Source of the DNA: an uncultured Veillonella sp.
GTDB taxonomy: Bacteria > Bacillota > Negativicutes > Veillonellales > Veillonellaceae
Assembly (NCBI GenBank): GCA_900538355.1
Contig: UPXS01000001.1
Coordinates: forward strand, 1-64,000
DNA length: 64,000 nucleotides
Direction of reading: 5' to 3'
The notes under the pieces were generated by a model. It saw only the letters and a program-made list of their open reading frames with translations. It was not told where the DNA came from and did no database searches. Each line of letters begins with the position of its first letter. Within the stretch, counting starts at the first letter, position 1. Shown piece after piece: positions 27,173 to 36,419 of the stretch. The position numbers and the translations under genes are program-made.

Positions 27173-27202
27173 ATGTATAGACAAAAATTCTATAGAATTT
27201 AA
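27173..27202 (+). CDS. Possible nine-codon upstream peptide before gltB
   Basis: AGGAG lies six bases before an ATG that opens a nine-residue frame (MYRQKFYRI). It overlaps a perfect 16-bp palindrome, AAATTCTATAGAATTT (27185-27200). It has no run of Glu or Gln codons, so classical attenuation of gltB is not indicated. It could equally be chance. Confidence 0.25.
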   Translation: MYRQKFYRI

Positions 27203-27353
27203 AACTTAGATGAGGTTATGGACGATCACAGCCGATAATATCACTACAGAATGGATTCTTTAGAGGTAGTTTATAGTTTATACTTTCACCAAGACCGAAC
27301 GGAACGATGCCGCAGAGCTTGGATTGATCAAGTGATATGAAGGAGTGCACGTT

Positions 27354-30300
27354 ATGGATATGAATCAGAGCACAATCGAGCAACAACGTCTAGATCAAGC
27401 TAGACTAGAAGCCAATGGTATGTACAGCAGCCAATTTGAAAAGGATGCGTGCGGCATGGGCTTTGTCGTTAATATTAAAGGGAAAAAATCCCATGATATT
27501 ATCGATGATGGCTTGCGCATTTTAGAGCGTCTTGAACACCGTGGTGGTGCTGGTGCAGATAAGGACACAGGGGATGGTGCCGGTATTTTGGTACAAATTC
27601 CGCATGAGTTCTTCAAACGCGAATGCGAAGTGCTTGGTATCAACTTGCCTGCAGCTGGTGAGTACGGTGTGGGTATGATATTTGCTCACAAATATGAAAG
27701 CCTCCGTAACGAGCAAAAACGCATTTTTGAAGAGGTGGTACGTGAAGAAGGTCAAGTAGTTCTCGGCTGGCGTGAAGTACCAGTAGATGGTACAAAGGTT
27801 GGTAAAGAAGCGGCTGCTATCCGTCCTTGGATGATTCAAATCCTTATCGGCAAAGGCCCAGACGTAACGAATAATAAAGAATTTGAACGCAAATTATATA
27901 TTATTCGTAAATTAGCGGAAAAACGTATTGTTCCATTGAGCAAGGAATTATCTAGCGATTTCTATATTGCATCCTTGTCCTCTAAAACAATCGTATATAA
28001 AGGTATGTTGACACCTGGTCAATTACGTGACTTCTATCTTGATTTGAGTGACCTTGACTTTACATCTGCATTGGCTATGGTTCACTCCCGTTTCAGTACG
28101 AATACATTCCCAAGCTGGGCTCGGGCGCATCCTAACCGTTTCTTAGTTCATAACGGTGAAATTAACACAATCCGTGGTAACGTAAACTGGATTAATGCTC
28201 GTGAAGGCAAAGCAGAATCTCCATTATTCCCAGATATTAAAAAAGTATTCCCTGTAGTTGATGACAGCGGTTCTGACTCCGCTATGTTCGATAACACATT
28301 GGAATTCTTGCACATGACAGGTCGTTCCTTGCCTCATGCGATTATGATGATGATTCCTGAACCTTGGGAACGCAACAATCTCATGAGCCAAGAAAAACAT
28401 GATTTCTATGAGTTCAATAGTTTCATGATGGAACCATGGGATGGTCCTGCAGCTATGGGCTTCACAGATGGTACTGTTATCGGTGGCGTACTTGACCGTA
28501 ATGGTTTGCGTCCTGCTCGTTATTATGTAACAACTGATGACCGTGTTATCATGGCATCTGAAGTAGGTGTAGTCAACGAAAACGCTGAAAATATTCGCGC
28601 TAAAGGTCGTTTGGAACCAGGCAAAATGCTTCTCATCGATACTGAAGAACAACGTATCATTTCCGATGAAGAAATCAAACAACGCGTTGCTACTGAATTG
28701 CCATATGATGAATGGGTAAAAGAACACGTTATTCACTTGTCTGAAATTACTCAAGCTGATGAAAAAGACGTTCCAAAAGTTGAAGATTTATTCAAAAATC
28801 AACAAGCCTTTGGTTATACTCAAGAAGATCTTGTACGTATGATCGTGCCTATGGCAAAAGATGGTAAAGACCCTGTAGGTGCCATGGGTGCCGATGCTCC
28901 ACTTGCTATCTTGTCCGATAAACCACAATTGTTATACAGCTACTTCAAGCAAATGTTCGCGCAAGTAACAAATCCTCCAATCGACTCCATTCGTGAGGAA
29001 ATGGTTACATCTACACGCGTTATGCTTGGTAACTCTGGTAACTTAACAGATCCTAACAAAGCTGGTACCTATGCATTATCCATGCGTACACCAATCCTTA
29101 CTAACCAAGAATTGGCGTCCATTAAGGCTCTTGATTGCCGTCGCATGAAATCTGTTACATTGCCAATCCTCTTCGATCCAACTAAGGGTGCTGATGGTTT
29201 GCGCGATGCATTAAATGAATTATGCGAAAAAGCAGAAGAAGCAGCACGTACAGAGCAAAATGTATTGATTTTGTCTGACCGTGGTGTCGATGAAAATCAT
29301 GCACCAATTCCTGCATTATTGGCTGTAGCAGCTGTTCACAATCACTTAATCAGAAAAGTATTGCGTACAGAAATCGGCCTTATCCTCGAATCTGGTGAAC
29401 CTCGCGAAGTACATCACTTCTGTACATTGATCGGTTATGGCGTAACAGCTATCAACCCATACTTGGCTCTTGAAACTGTACGCGATTTACAAGCTCGTAA
29501 ACGCCTTGGTGATATTACACCAGAACAAGCAGAAAAGAACTACATCAAAGCTGCTGTAGGCGGTATTATGAAGGTTATGTCCAAAATGGGTATCTCCACA
29601 GTTCGTTCTTACCATGGTGCACAAATCTTTGAAGCCTTGGGCTTGAATACAAACTTCATCAATAAATTCTTTGTAAATACACCAACACGTATTGGCGGTA
29701 TTGGCCTTGTAGGCGTTGCCAACGAAGCATTGGCTCGTTTTGACCGCGCTTTCAAATCCGATGAATCCGTACTCGAACCAGGTGGTTGGTATGGTCCTGT
29801 AAAAGATGGGGAAGAGCATTTATTCAATCCTAAAACAATCGATCTTTTACAAGAATCCCTTATCAACGGCGATTATGCAAAATATAAAGAATACTCTAAA
29901 GCGATCCGCAACGATTACCATGTAACATTGCGTTCCTTAATGGAATTAAACTACCCTGTAGGTGGCGGTATTCCTATCGAAGAGGTTGAACCTGAAGAAT
30001 CCATCGTAAAACGCTTTAAAGCGGGCGCTATGAGTTATGGTGCCATTAGTAAAGAGGCCCATGAAGCTATCGCTATCGCTATGAACCGCTTAGGTTCTAC
30101 ATCTAACTCTGGTGAAGGTGGCGAAGACGTAGCTCGTTTCAAACCATTACCAAATGGGGACAGCATGAATTCCGAAGTAAAACAAATTGCATCTGGTCGT
30201 TTTGGTGTAACTGCAAACTACCTCATTCATGCAAAAGAATTGCAAATCAAATGTGCACAAGGTGCGAAACCAGGTGAAGGTGGTCAATTACCAGGTAAAA

Positions 30301-31937
30301 AAGTATACCCTGAAATTGCAAAAGCTCGTCACTCCACTCCAGGCGTAGAGCTCGTATCCCCACCACCACATCATGATATTTACTCCATCGAAGACTTGGC
30401 AGAGTTGATTTACGATTTGAAATGCGTTAACAAAGATGCTCGTATTTCCGTTAAATTAACATCTGAAGCAGGCGTTGGTACTATCGCTGCTGGTGTAGCA
30501 AAAGCAAAAGCAGATAATATCTTGATCTCTGGTTACGATGGTGGTACAGGTGCGGCAGGTCGTACATCTGTAAAACACGCTGGTGTGCCTTGGGAATTAG
30601 GTTTGTCCGAAACTCATCAAACATTGATGCTCAACAGATTGCGTGACCGCGTTAAATTGGAAGTAGACTCCAAGTTGATGACTGGTTTCGACGTAGCTGT
30701 TGCTGCTATGCTTGGTGCTGAGTTATTCGGTTTCGGTACATTGCCACTCGTTGCTGTAGGCTGTAAAATGGCTCGTGTATGTAACCTCAACACATGCCCT
30801 TACGGCGTTGCTACACAAGACGAAAAATTGCGTGCTCGTTTCACAGGTAAACCTGAGTATGTAGAAAACTTGATGATCTTCATCGCTCGTGAATTGCGTG
30901 AAATCATGGCTCGCTTAGGCATTCGCTCCGTAGCTGAACTCGTAGGTCGTATCGATCTCGTTCGTCAAAAATCTCAAGACGATAACTTCAAATTGTCTCG
31001 CGTTGACCTTAAACGCGTATTGTTCCACCCATACATCGATGCATCTGTAGGTCATATGCACATGATTGACCAAGATCATGAATTGGAACGCACATTGGAT
31101 ATGTCCAAGCTCTTGCGTATGTGCCGTCCTGCCATTGAGGACCAAAAACCAATTCGCGCTAAATTGGCTATCAACAACATTAACCGTGTTGTAGGTACCT
31201 TGGTTGGTTCTGAGGTGACACGTCGTTATGGTGAAAGCGGTTTGCCAGATAACACAATCAAGTTGAACTTTGAAGGCTCTGCAGGTCAATCCTTTGGTGC
31301 TTTCATTCCTAAAGGCATGACATTAGAACTTGAAGGTGATGCGAATGATTACCTCGGTAAAGGCTTGTCCGGTGGTACAATCACTGTATATCCGCCTAAG
31401 AAATCCATTTTCGAAGCGGACGAAAACATCCTTATCGGTAACGTTGCCTTCTATGGTGCTACATCTGGTATAGCCTACATCAATGGTGTAGCTGGTGAAC
31501 GTTTCGCTGTTCGTAACAGTGGTATCACTGCTGTTGTGGAAGGCTTAGGTGACCATGGTTGTGAATACATGACTGGTGGCGAAGTTCTTGTACTCGGTAA
31601 AATCGGCCGTAACTTCGCAGCAGGTATGTCTGGTGGCTATGCATACATCCTCGATTGCGATGAACGCTATGTAAATACAGGCCTCGTAGAATTACGTCCT
31701 GCTAATAATGATGACCTTAAACGCATTAAAGAATTAGTAGAACAACATGTATTGCACACTAATTCCGCTAAAGGCCGTCACATCCTTGAAAACTGGAATA
31801 ACTTTGTAAACAGATTTACAAAAGTTGTACCTGTAGCATACGAAGAAATGCATGCTGCTATTGAACGCTATAAAGAACAAGGTTTATCCTTGGAAGAAGC
31901 TCAATTAGCTGCATTCAAAGAAAAATATGCAAAATAA
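27354..31937 (+). CDS. gltB: Glutamate synthase, large subunit
   Basis: A 1527-residue protein that converts glutamine and 2-oxoglutarate to two glutamates. The N-terminal nucleophile Cys is in KDACGMGFV (about residue 33), so a short propeptide is probably removed. The central domain, the FMN-binding synthase domain and the 3Fe-4S ligands (CKMARVCNLNTCPYG, about residues 1137-1151) are intact, and the C-terminal GXGXG beta-helix domain is present. AAGGAG before the ATG at 27354 fixes the start. No gltD (small subunit) is adjacent, so electrons must come from a subunit encoded elsewhere or from ferredoxin. Confidence 0.96.
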   Translation: MDMNQSTIEQQRLDQARLEANGMYSSQFEKDACGMGFVVNIKGKKSHDIIDDGLRILERLEHRGGAGADKDTGDGAGILVQIPHEFFKRECEVLGINLPAAGEYGVGMIFAHKYESLRNEQKRIFEEVVREEGQVVLGWREVPVDGTKVGKEAAAIRPWMIQILIGKGPDVTNNKEFERKLYIIRKLAEKRIVPLSKELSSDFYIASLSSKTIVYKGMLTPGQLRDFYLDLSDLDFTSALAMVHSRFSTNTFPSWARAHPNRFLVHNGEINTIRGNVNWINAREGKAESPLFPDIKKVFPVVDDSGSDSAMFDNTLEFLHMTGRSLPHAIMMMIPEPWERNNLMSQEKHDFYEFNSFMMEPWDGPAAMGFTDGTVIGGVLDRNGLRPARYYVTTDDRVIMASEVGVVNENAENIRAKGRLEPGKMLLIDTEEQRIISDEEIKQRVATELPYDEWVKEHVIHLSEITQADEKDVPKVEDLFKNQQAFGYTQEDLVRMIVPMAKDGKDPVGAMGADAPLAILSDKPQLLYSYFKQMFAQVTNPPIDSIREEMVTSTRVMLGNSGNLTDPNKAGTYALSMRTPILTNQELASIKALDCRRMKSVTLPILFDPTKGADGLRDALNELCEKAEEAARTEQNVLILSDRGVDENHAPIPALLAVAAVHNHLIRKVLRTEIGLILESGEPREVHHFCTLIGYGVTAINPYLALETVRDLQARKRLGDITPEQAEKNYIKAAVGGIMKVMSKMGISTVRSYHGAQIFEALGLNTNFINKFFVNTPTRIGGIGLVGVANEALARFDRAFKSDESVLEPGGWYGPVKDGEEHLFNPKTIDLLQESLINGDYAKYKEYSKAIRNDYHVTLRSLMELNYPVGGGIPIEEVEPEESIVKRFKAGAMSYGAISKEAHEAIAIAMNRLGSTSNSGEGGEDVARFKPLPNGDSMNSEVKQIASGRFGVTANYLIHAKELQIKCAQGAKPGEGGQLPGKKVYPEIAKARHSTPGVELVSPPPHHDIYSIEDLAELIYDLKCVNKDARISVKLTSEAGVGTIAAGVAKAKADNILISGYDGGTGAAGRTSVKHAGVPWELGLSETHQTLMLNRLRDRVKLEVDSKLMTGFDVAVAAMLGAELFGFGTLPLVAVGCKMARVCNLNTCPYGVATQDEKLRARFTGKPEYVENLMIFIARELREIMARLGIRSVAELVGRIDLVRQKSQDDNFKLSRVDLKRVLFHPYIDASVGHMHMIDQDHELERTLDMSKLLRMCRPAIEDQKPIRAKLAINNINRVVGTLVGSEVTRRYGESGLPDNTIKLNFEGSAGQSFGAFIPKGMTLELEGDANDYLGKGLSGGTITVYPPKKSIFEADENILIGNVAFYGATSGIAYINGVAGERFAVRNSGITAVVEGLGDHGCEYMTGGEVLVLGKIGRNFAAGMSGGYAYILDCDERYVNTGLVELRPANNDDLKRIKELVEQHVLHTNSAKGRHILENWNNFVNRFTKVVPVAYEEMHAAIERYKEQGLSLEEAQLAAFKEKYAK

Positions 31938-31981
31938 TTTCTAATCTAACTGAATATCCTTTAGATAAGACATATGAAATG

Positions 31982-32010
31982 CCTCTATAGCTTTGACTAT
32001 AGAGGTATTT
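31982..32010 (+). terminator. Terminator of gltB, overlapping the SRP RNA promoter
   Basis: CCTCTATAG (31982-31990) pairs with CTATAGAGG (31997-32005), followed by TATTTT. The TTGACT of the next promoter begins in the loop and runs into the 3' arm. Confidence 0.88.
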
Positions 32011-32021
32011 TCATGTATAAT
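31993..32021 (+). promoter_or_regulatory. Promoter of the SRP RNA
   Basis: TTGACT (31993-31998), a 17-bp spacer and TATAAT (32016-32021) form a near-consensus promoter. The predicted start, about 32028-32030, coincides with the first base of the SRP RNA terminal stem. Confidence 0.9.
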
Positions 32022-32028
32022 ATTTGTA

Positions 32029-32170
32029 TTGCAATATTGGATCATGGCAGTTCTCGGGCCTGTGCAATGGGGGCCTGTGAATCGTGTCAGGACTGAGAGG
32101 TAGCAGCACTAAGCGGTAACCTTCATGTGCCACGGGGAACCCGGGGGCTGTCGTGATCGAATATTGCAAG
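32029..32170 (+). ncRNA. ffs: Signal recognition particle RNA (small bacterial type)
   Basis: The conserved domain IV hairpin is visible as GTCAGGACTGAGAGG followed by TAGCAGCACTAAG, the Ffh-binding symmetric and asymmetric loops. The ends pair: TTGCAATATT (32029-32038) with AATATTGCAA (32160-32169). A promoter lies immediately upstream and a GC-rich terminator immediately downstream. The position just before dnaX matches the scr/ffs-dnaX arrangement of Bacillus. Length is about 140 nt. Confidence 0.95.
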
Positions 32171-32194
32171 GCGGCCTATGGGGCCGCTTTTTTT
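32171..32194 (+). terminator. Terminator of the SRP RNA
   Basis: GCGGCC pairs with GGCCGC across a short loop, followed by seven Ts. Confidence 0.93.
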
Positions 32195-32405
32195 ATGTCT
32201 AATTTAGGATAAATGATACTTTATTTTGAACTATACGATGTTTTATTGTGAACCATATGATGAAATTTTGACTAGGCAATATCAGCATTATTTATAAGTA
32301 AATATATTACTTTCGTATTGGGGAAAGAACTTTATTAAGGAAGTCAGAATTTCCTGAATATGGTATAATAAAGTATTGTAATTTTCGGAAAAAGGGGGTG
32401 TTCCA

Positions 32406-35177
32406 ATGGCATATATTGCGTTATATCGTAAGTACCGTCCGCAGACGTTTACTGATGTGGTGGGTCAGCATCAGGTATCTGATACGTTGATGCGTGCTAT
32501 CCGCGAAGATAAGGTGGCTCATGCGTATTTGTTTGCTGGTCCGCGAGGGACTGGTAAAACGAGTATGGCAAAGATTTTTGCACGTGCTATCAACTGCGAG
32601 CAGGGGCCAACGGATCATCCTTGTAACGAGTGTAGTGCTTGTAAATCGATTTTGAGCGGTCAGTCCATGGACGTTCTTGAAATCGACGCTGCATCCAATC
32701 GTGGTATCGATGAGGTCCGTGCCCTTCGTGAAAGCGTCAAATTCATGCCTGTTGAGGGCCGTAAAAAGGTATTCATCATCGACGAAGCCCACATGCTTAC
32801 TACAGAGGCTTGGAATGCGCTTTTAAAAACCATCGAAGAGCCACCGGCTCACGTTATGTTTATCTTCGCTACTACAGAAATTGAAAAGTTACCTGTTACT
32901 ATCGTATCTCGTTGTCAGCGATACACCTTTAGACGGATTACGTCTGACGATATCGCTCAGCGCTTATCCTATGTAGCGGAACAAGAAGGCTTTGGCTTAG
33001 ATCCAGCAGCGGCACAGCTCATCGCAGTTCATGCAGATGGCGGTTTGCGTGATGCGTTGAGTATCTTAGACCAATGTGCTGGTATGGCAACAGGTACTAT
33101 TACACCTCAAGTAGTAGAAGAATTGATTGGCCTTGTTAGCAAGGAATGGATCACTCACTTCCTAGATGCGCTACGCAATGGGGATGGACCAAAATTACTG
33201 TCCTATACTCACGATGCCTTAGCAGAAGGTCGTGATGCAACGCAAATTATGGAAGCCCTCATTCAGCACGTGCGTGCCTTGCTTGTTGGCAAGGTTGCTC
33301 CTGATGCGGATGAGCTCAAGGTATATGATGCCTTTAAAGATGAGTTTTTAGCTCAAGCTGAAAGCATCGATTTTAATGAGCTTAACCAATATGTGCGCAG
33401 TGCTCAATCCATCATGAATGATGCAAAACAAGTGGATAATCCACGAACCATCATCGAAATGGGCTTACTCGTTTTATGTGCTAAATTAGGTTCTGTTGAT
33501 GAAAGCCTAGAAGACCGCGTATATGCATTAGAGTCTTCAGAACGGTCTGAGCGTAACGATTTATTGAACCGCATGGCTCAATTAGAGCAACGAGGTCCAG
33601 TGGCTTCTACGCCTGCTTATGGTGCCAATGCATTCGGTCCGCCTAGTGGCTATGCAAATAGCTTTGTTCCTGTAGATCATGCGGCTGTGCAGAATGCTTC
33701 CATGAGTAGCGCTCAAACTAGTACTGTTGGTACTGTGCCTCCTCCAAGTGGTGTAGGCATGACACCGCCACCTGCGAGTGTAGGTATGACGCCTCCACCG
33801 ATGGGATTACCAGGTAGCACTCCGCCTCCTATGAATGGAGTAGGTATGGCTCCGCCTCCAATGGGCGGCGTTGGTATGGCACCACCACCAAGTACAAGTA
33901 GTGCACCTCAACGACCTGCTAGAAGTCAAGCTAAAGGTCGTGGTAAAAAAGGCATTAGTACACAAGCTATCATTAGTGATCAAATCTTGTCTGCTCAAGA
34001 GTATCGTAATGTACAGTCTAATGTCATTAAATACTTGAAGGATAGCAATCGCAATATGACCTCTACCGTTATCGGTCAAGGTCAGCTGGTGTACGTAGAC
34101 CAAAGCAAGGCGGTTATGGCCTTCAAGAACACATTACACCTCAATGTAATGACCAACGAAGTAAATTTGGCAGAAGCGGCGGATGCTTTCACCTATACGT
34201 TGGGCTATCCGGTACATGTGGAAATCGTAGATGCCCTTACACAAGTTTACAAAGACTATAAAAAGGCCTCTGGTAGCACGACACAGCATCAAGTAAAGGC
34301 GCCACAACGACCACCAGAACCGATGGTTGATGTACAGAAAACCTCTGGTGGTCAGCCGACGCAAATGGATTTAACAAATCCAGCGGCACCACAAGGCACT
34401 AACAATGCACCAGTGGGAAATAGTTCAGCAGGAGCTAATAGCGCTCAAGGTAGTAACGCGTCACAAGCTCAACAACCTGTTGCTCAGGCTGGAGGTTCAA
34501 CTACTGAAGAGCAAGCTAGCAAGCCAGATTCAGCAGCGGTAGATGCAGCAAAGGCGGCGGCTTTGGCATTCTTAGCGAAGAAGACGGGCGGTGCTGTTGC
34601 AAATACTGCTAGCGGTAGTACAAATATGACTACAACAGATGCTTCAGCAGAAGATCAAACATCTGGTGGCGATGTGCCGATTACATCCTTTGATGGTAGT
34701 CCGTCTACTCAGGTTCCAGATGGTGAGATTCCTATCGAGTCGCTAGCAGGTTCTATTGAAGGTGATGATATTCCTGTTCACTCCTTTGATGATGTGCCTG
34801 TAGACGATATGGAGGAAGCCTATGTATCATCCTTAGATGATATGCCGCCACATCCATTAGATAGTGTCACTGTTATCAGCGATGATGGGGAAGTTTTAGA
34901 ACGCCCTATGGATAGCGGGGCCCATATCGAGGTAGAAGCTGTCCCAAAGTCTAATGGGGGCGAACAACAGGGAACCCCTTATCAAAGTGATGATCAGGCT
35001 GTGCTTTCACAAGCACCTATTGAAGTAGCGCCCATCGATAGCGTGACGGTAGCTCGTGAATACGCATGGGATCCAGAGCATATGACGGAAGAGGAGCGAA
35101 ACAATCCTCTCTTGGCAGAAACATTAGAGAAATTATCTGAAGACCACGACATTATCGTCGAGGTCATCGAAGAATAA
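32406..35177 (+). CDS. dnaX: DNA polymerase III subunits gamma/tau
   Basis: The clamp-loader ATPase. Walker A GPRGTGKTS is near residues 45-53, the zinc site (CEQGPTDHPCNECSAC) near 64-79 and Walker B IDEAHML near 125. At 923 residues it is much longer than usual (about 550-650). The extra length is a Pro-rich linker with repeated GMTPPP/GMAPPP units (about residues 445-500) and a long acidic, low-complexity C-terminal tail (from about 640). AGGGGGTG precedes the ATG, and TATAAT at 32364-32369 is a likely -10. It heads the block dnaX-ybaB-recR-bofA. Confidence 0.95.
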   Translation: MAYIALYRKYRPQTFTDVVGQHQVSDTLMRAIREDKVAHAYLFAGPRGTGKTSMAKIFARAINCEQGPTDHPCNECSACKSILSGQSMDVLEIDAASNRGIDEVRALRESVKFMPVEGRKKVFIIDEAHMLTTEAWNALLKTIEEPPAHVMFIFATTEIEKLPVTIVSRCQRYTFRRITSDDIAQRLSYVAEQEGFGLDPAAAQLIAVHADGGLRDALSILDQCAGMATGTITPQVVEELIGLVSKEWITHFLDALRNGDGPKLLSYTHDALAEGRDATQIMEALIQHVRALLVGKVAPDADELKVYDAFKDEFLAQAESIDFNELNQYVRSAQSIMNDAKQVDNPRTIIEMGLLVLCAKLGSVDESLEDRVYALESSERSERNDLLNRMAQLEQRGPVASTPAYGANAFGPPSGYANSFVPVDHAAVQNASMSSAQTSTVGTVPPPSGVGMTPPPASVGMTPPPMGLPGSTPPPMNGVGMAPPPMGGVGMAPPPSTSSAPQRPARSQAKGRGKKGISTQAIISDQILSAQEYRNVQSNVIKYLKDSNRNMTSTVIGQGQLVYVDQSKAVMAFKNTLHLNVMTNEVNLAEAADAFTYTLGYPVHVEIVDALTQVYKDYKKASGSTTQHQVKAPQRPPEPMVDVQKTSGGQPTQMDLTNPAAPQGTNNAPVGNSSAGANSAQGSNASQAQQPVAQAGGSTTEEQASKPDSAAVDAAKAAALAFLAKKTGGAVANTASGSTNMTTTDASAEDQTSGGDVPITSFDGSPSTQVPDGEIPIESLAGSIEGDDIPVHSFDDVPVDDMEEAYVSSLDDMPPHPLDSVTVISDDGEVLERPMDSGAHIEVEAVPKSNGGEQQGTPYQSDDQAVLSQAPIEVAPIDSVTVAREYAWDPEHMTEEERNNPLLAETLEKLSEDHDIIVEVIEE
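33745..33895 (+). repeat. Degenerate Pro-rich coding repeats in dnaX
   Basis: Repeated GVGM-(T/A)-PPP units are encoded between the ATPase/collar region and the C-terminal part of DnaX. The units are diverged at the DNA level. Confidence 0.7.
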
Positions 35178-35227
35178 ATTAATTAACATATGAGTATAGG
35201 ACGCAGGTCCTAAAAGGAGGAATTATA

Positions 35228-35557
35228 ATGTTTGGTAAAGGTATGGGCAATATGGCTGGCATGATGAAAAAAGTTCAAAAAATGCAAGCAGATATGAAGA
35301 AAATGCAAGAAGAATTAAAAACTCGTACAGTAGAGGCTTCCGTTGGTGGCGGTGCTGTAACAGTTGTAATGAACGGTGAAAAAATCATCGAGTCCTTGAA
35401 ATTGAACCCATCTGCAGTTGATCCTGAAGATGTAGAAATGTTAGAAGATTTAGTAATGGCTGCTGTAAACGAAGCTAGCAAAAAAGTAGACGACCTCTTG
35501 GCTCAAGAAATGGGCAAAGTAACTGGTGGTCTTAACTTGCCAACAGGTTTATTCTAA
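35228..35557 (+). CDS. YbaB/EbfC nucleoid-associated protein
   Basis: A 109-residue DNA-binding protein of the YbaB/EbfC family. The charged coiled-coil N-terminal part (MMKKVQKMQADMKKMQEELK) and ASVGGGAVTVVMNGEKII are characteristic. AAAGGAGG precedes the start. Its stop codon is immediately followed by the recR ATG, and the dnaX-ybaB-recR order is widely conserved. Confidence 0.95.
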   Translation: MFGKGMGNMAGMMKKVQKMQADMKKMQEELKTRTVEASVGGGAVTVVMNGEKIIESLKLNPSAVDPEDVEMLEDLVMAAVNEASKKVDDLLAQEMGKVTGGLNLPTGLF

Positions 35558-36154
35558 ATGACAAACGCTTTAGAACGGCTCGTAGAGCAGCTGCGCCGCT
35601 TGCCGGGTATCGGCTCCAAGTCGGCTAGACGCTTGGCCTATCATTTGGTAGAAATGCCGAAGGAAGAGGTAGACCGTCTCGTAGAAACTATCGTAGAAGC
35701 GAAGGGGGCTACGCGTCACTGTTCTATTTGCTTTAACTTATCAGCTCAAGATCCATGCGAATTCTGTAGCAATCCAAATCGCGATCAAACGACGATCATG
35801 GTCGTTGAAACATCTCGCGATGTCATTGCCATCGAGCGCAGTGGTGACTATAAGGGCTTATATCACGTATTGGAAGGTGCCTTGTCCCCCATGGAGGGCA
35901 TCGGTGCTGACGATATTCGCGTAAAAGAATTGATTGCTCGCCTTCGTGATGGTGTCGTACAAGAGGTTATCCTCGCTACTGACCCAGATGTGGAAGGGGA
36001 GGCGACAGCTCTCTATTTGGCGCGTTTATTAAGCCCTAGTGGCATTAAGGTAACGCGTATTGCCCGCGGTGTGCCTGTAGGTGGCGATATCGAATATGCC
36101 GATGAATTAACCTTAGGCGGTGCCGTAGTAAACCGTCAAGAAATGAAAGGATAA
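35558..36154 (+). CDS. recR: Recombination mediator RecR
   Basis: A 198-residue recombinational repair protein. It has the N-terminal helix-hairpin-helix (LRRLPGIGSKSARRLAYHL), a C4 zinc site (CSICFNLSAQDPCEFC) and a Toprim domain (TTIMVVETSRDVIAIERSG through ATDPDVEGEATALYL). RecR loads RecA at gaps together with RecO and RecF. The gene begins directly after the ybaB stop. Confidence 0.97.
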   Translation: MTNALERLVEQLRRLPGIGSKSARRLAYHLVEMPKEEVDRLVETIVEAKGATRHCSICFNLSAQDPCEFCSNPNRDQTTIMVVETSRDVIAIERSGDYKGLYHVLEGALSPMEGIGADDIRVKELIARLRDGVVQEVILATDPDVEGEATALYLARLLSPSGIKVTRIARGVPVGGDIEYADELTLGGAVVNRQEMKG

Positions 36155-36155
36155 T

Positions 36156-36410
36156 ATGGAAGCTTTATTAGCATCAACACCGATTTCCGCGGTTATTTCC
36201 ATTGCTGTAGCCTATATTGCTTTCAAAGTAGCATTTTTCACTCTTAAAAGAGTTGTTATCAATGCTGCTACAGGTGCTTTAACATATTGGGTATGTGTGA
36301 ATGTTCTCAATATTCCTATGGATATTGGAATGGGCACATGGGCATTGACTGCAATTTTAGGCCCTATTCCAATGATTATCGCTGCTGGATGGGATGGATT
36401 TTTACACTAG
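36156..36410 (+). CDS. BofA-family small membrane protein
   Basis: An 84-residue protein with two hydrophobic spans (about residues 10-30 and 55-80), matching the BofA (pro-sigma-K processing inhibitor) family, including the C-terminal GPIPMIIAAGWDGF. The position right after recR is the same as in Bacillus. In sporulating Firmicutes BofA holds SpoIVFB inactive, a role that would have no meaning if this organism does not sporulate. AAAGGA precedes the ATG. Confidence 0.85.
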   Translation: MEALLASTPISAVISIAVAYIAFKVAFFTLKRVVINAATGALTYWVCVNVLNIPMDIGMGTWALTAILGPIPMIIAAGWDGFLH

Positions 36411-36419
36411 GAGGCTATC

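Larger units (their letters stand above)
26900..27353. other. Intergenic region before gltB with repeats and palindromes
   Basis: This 454-bp stretch holds a duplicated 46-bp sequence, a 16-bp palindrome, a terminator and a possible nine-codon upstream reading frame with its own palindrome, each listed separately. The rest, down to the gltB ribosome binding site, shows no recognisable riboswitch or RNA. Confidence 0.5.
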
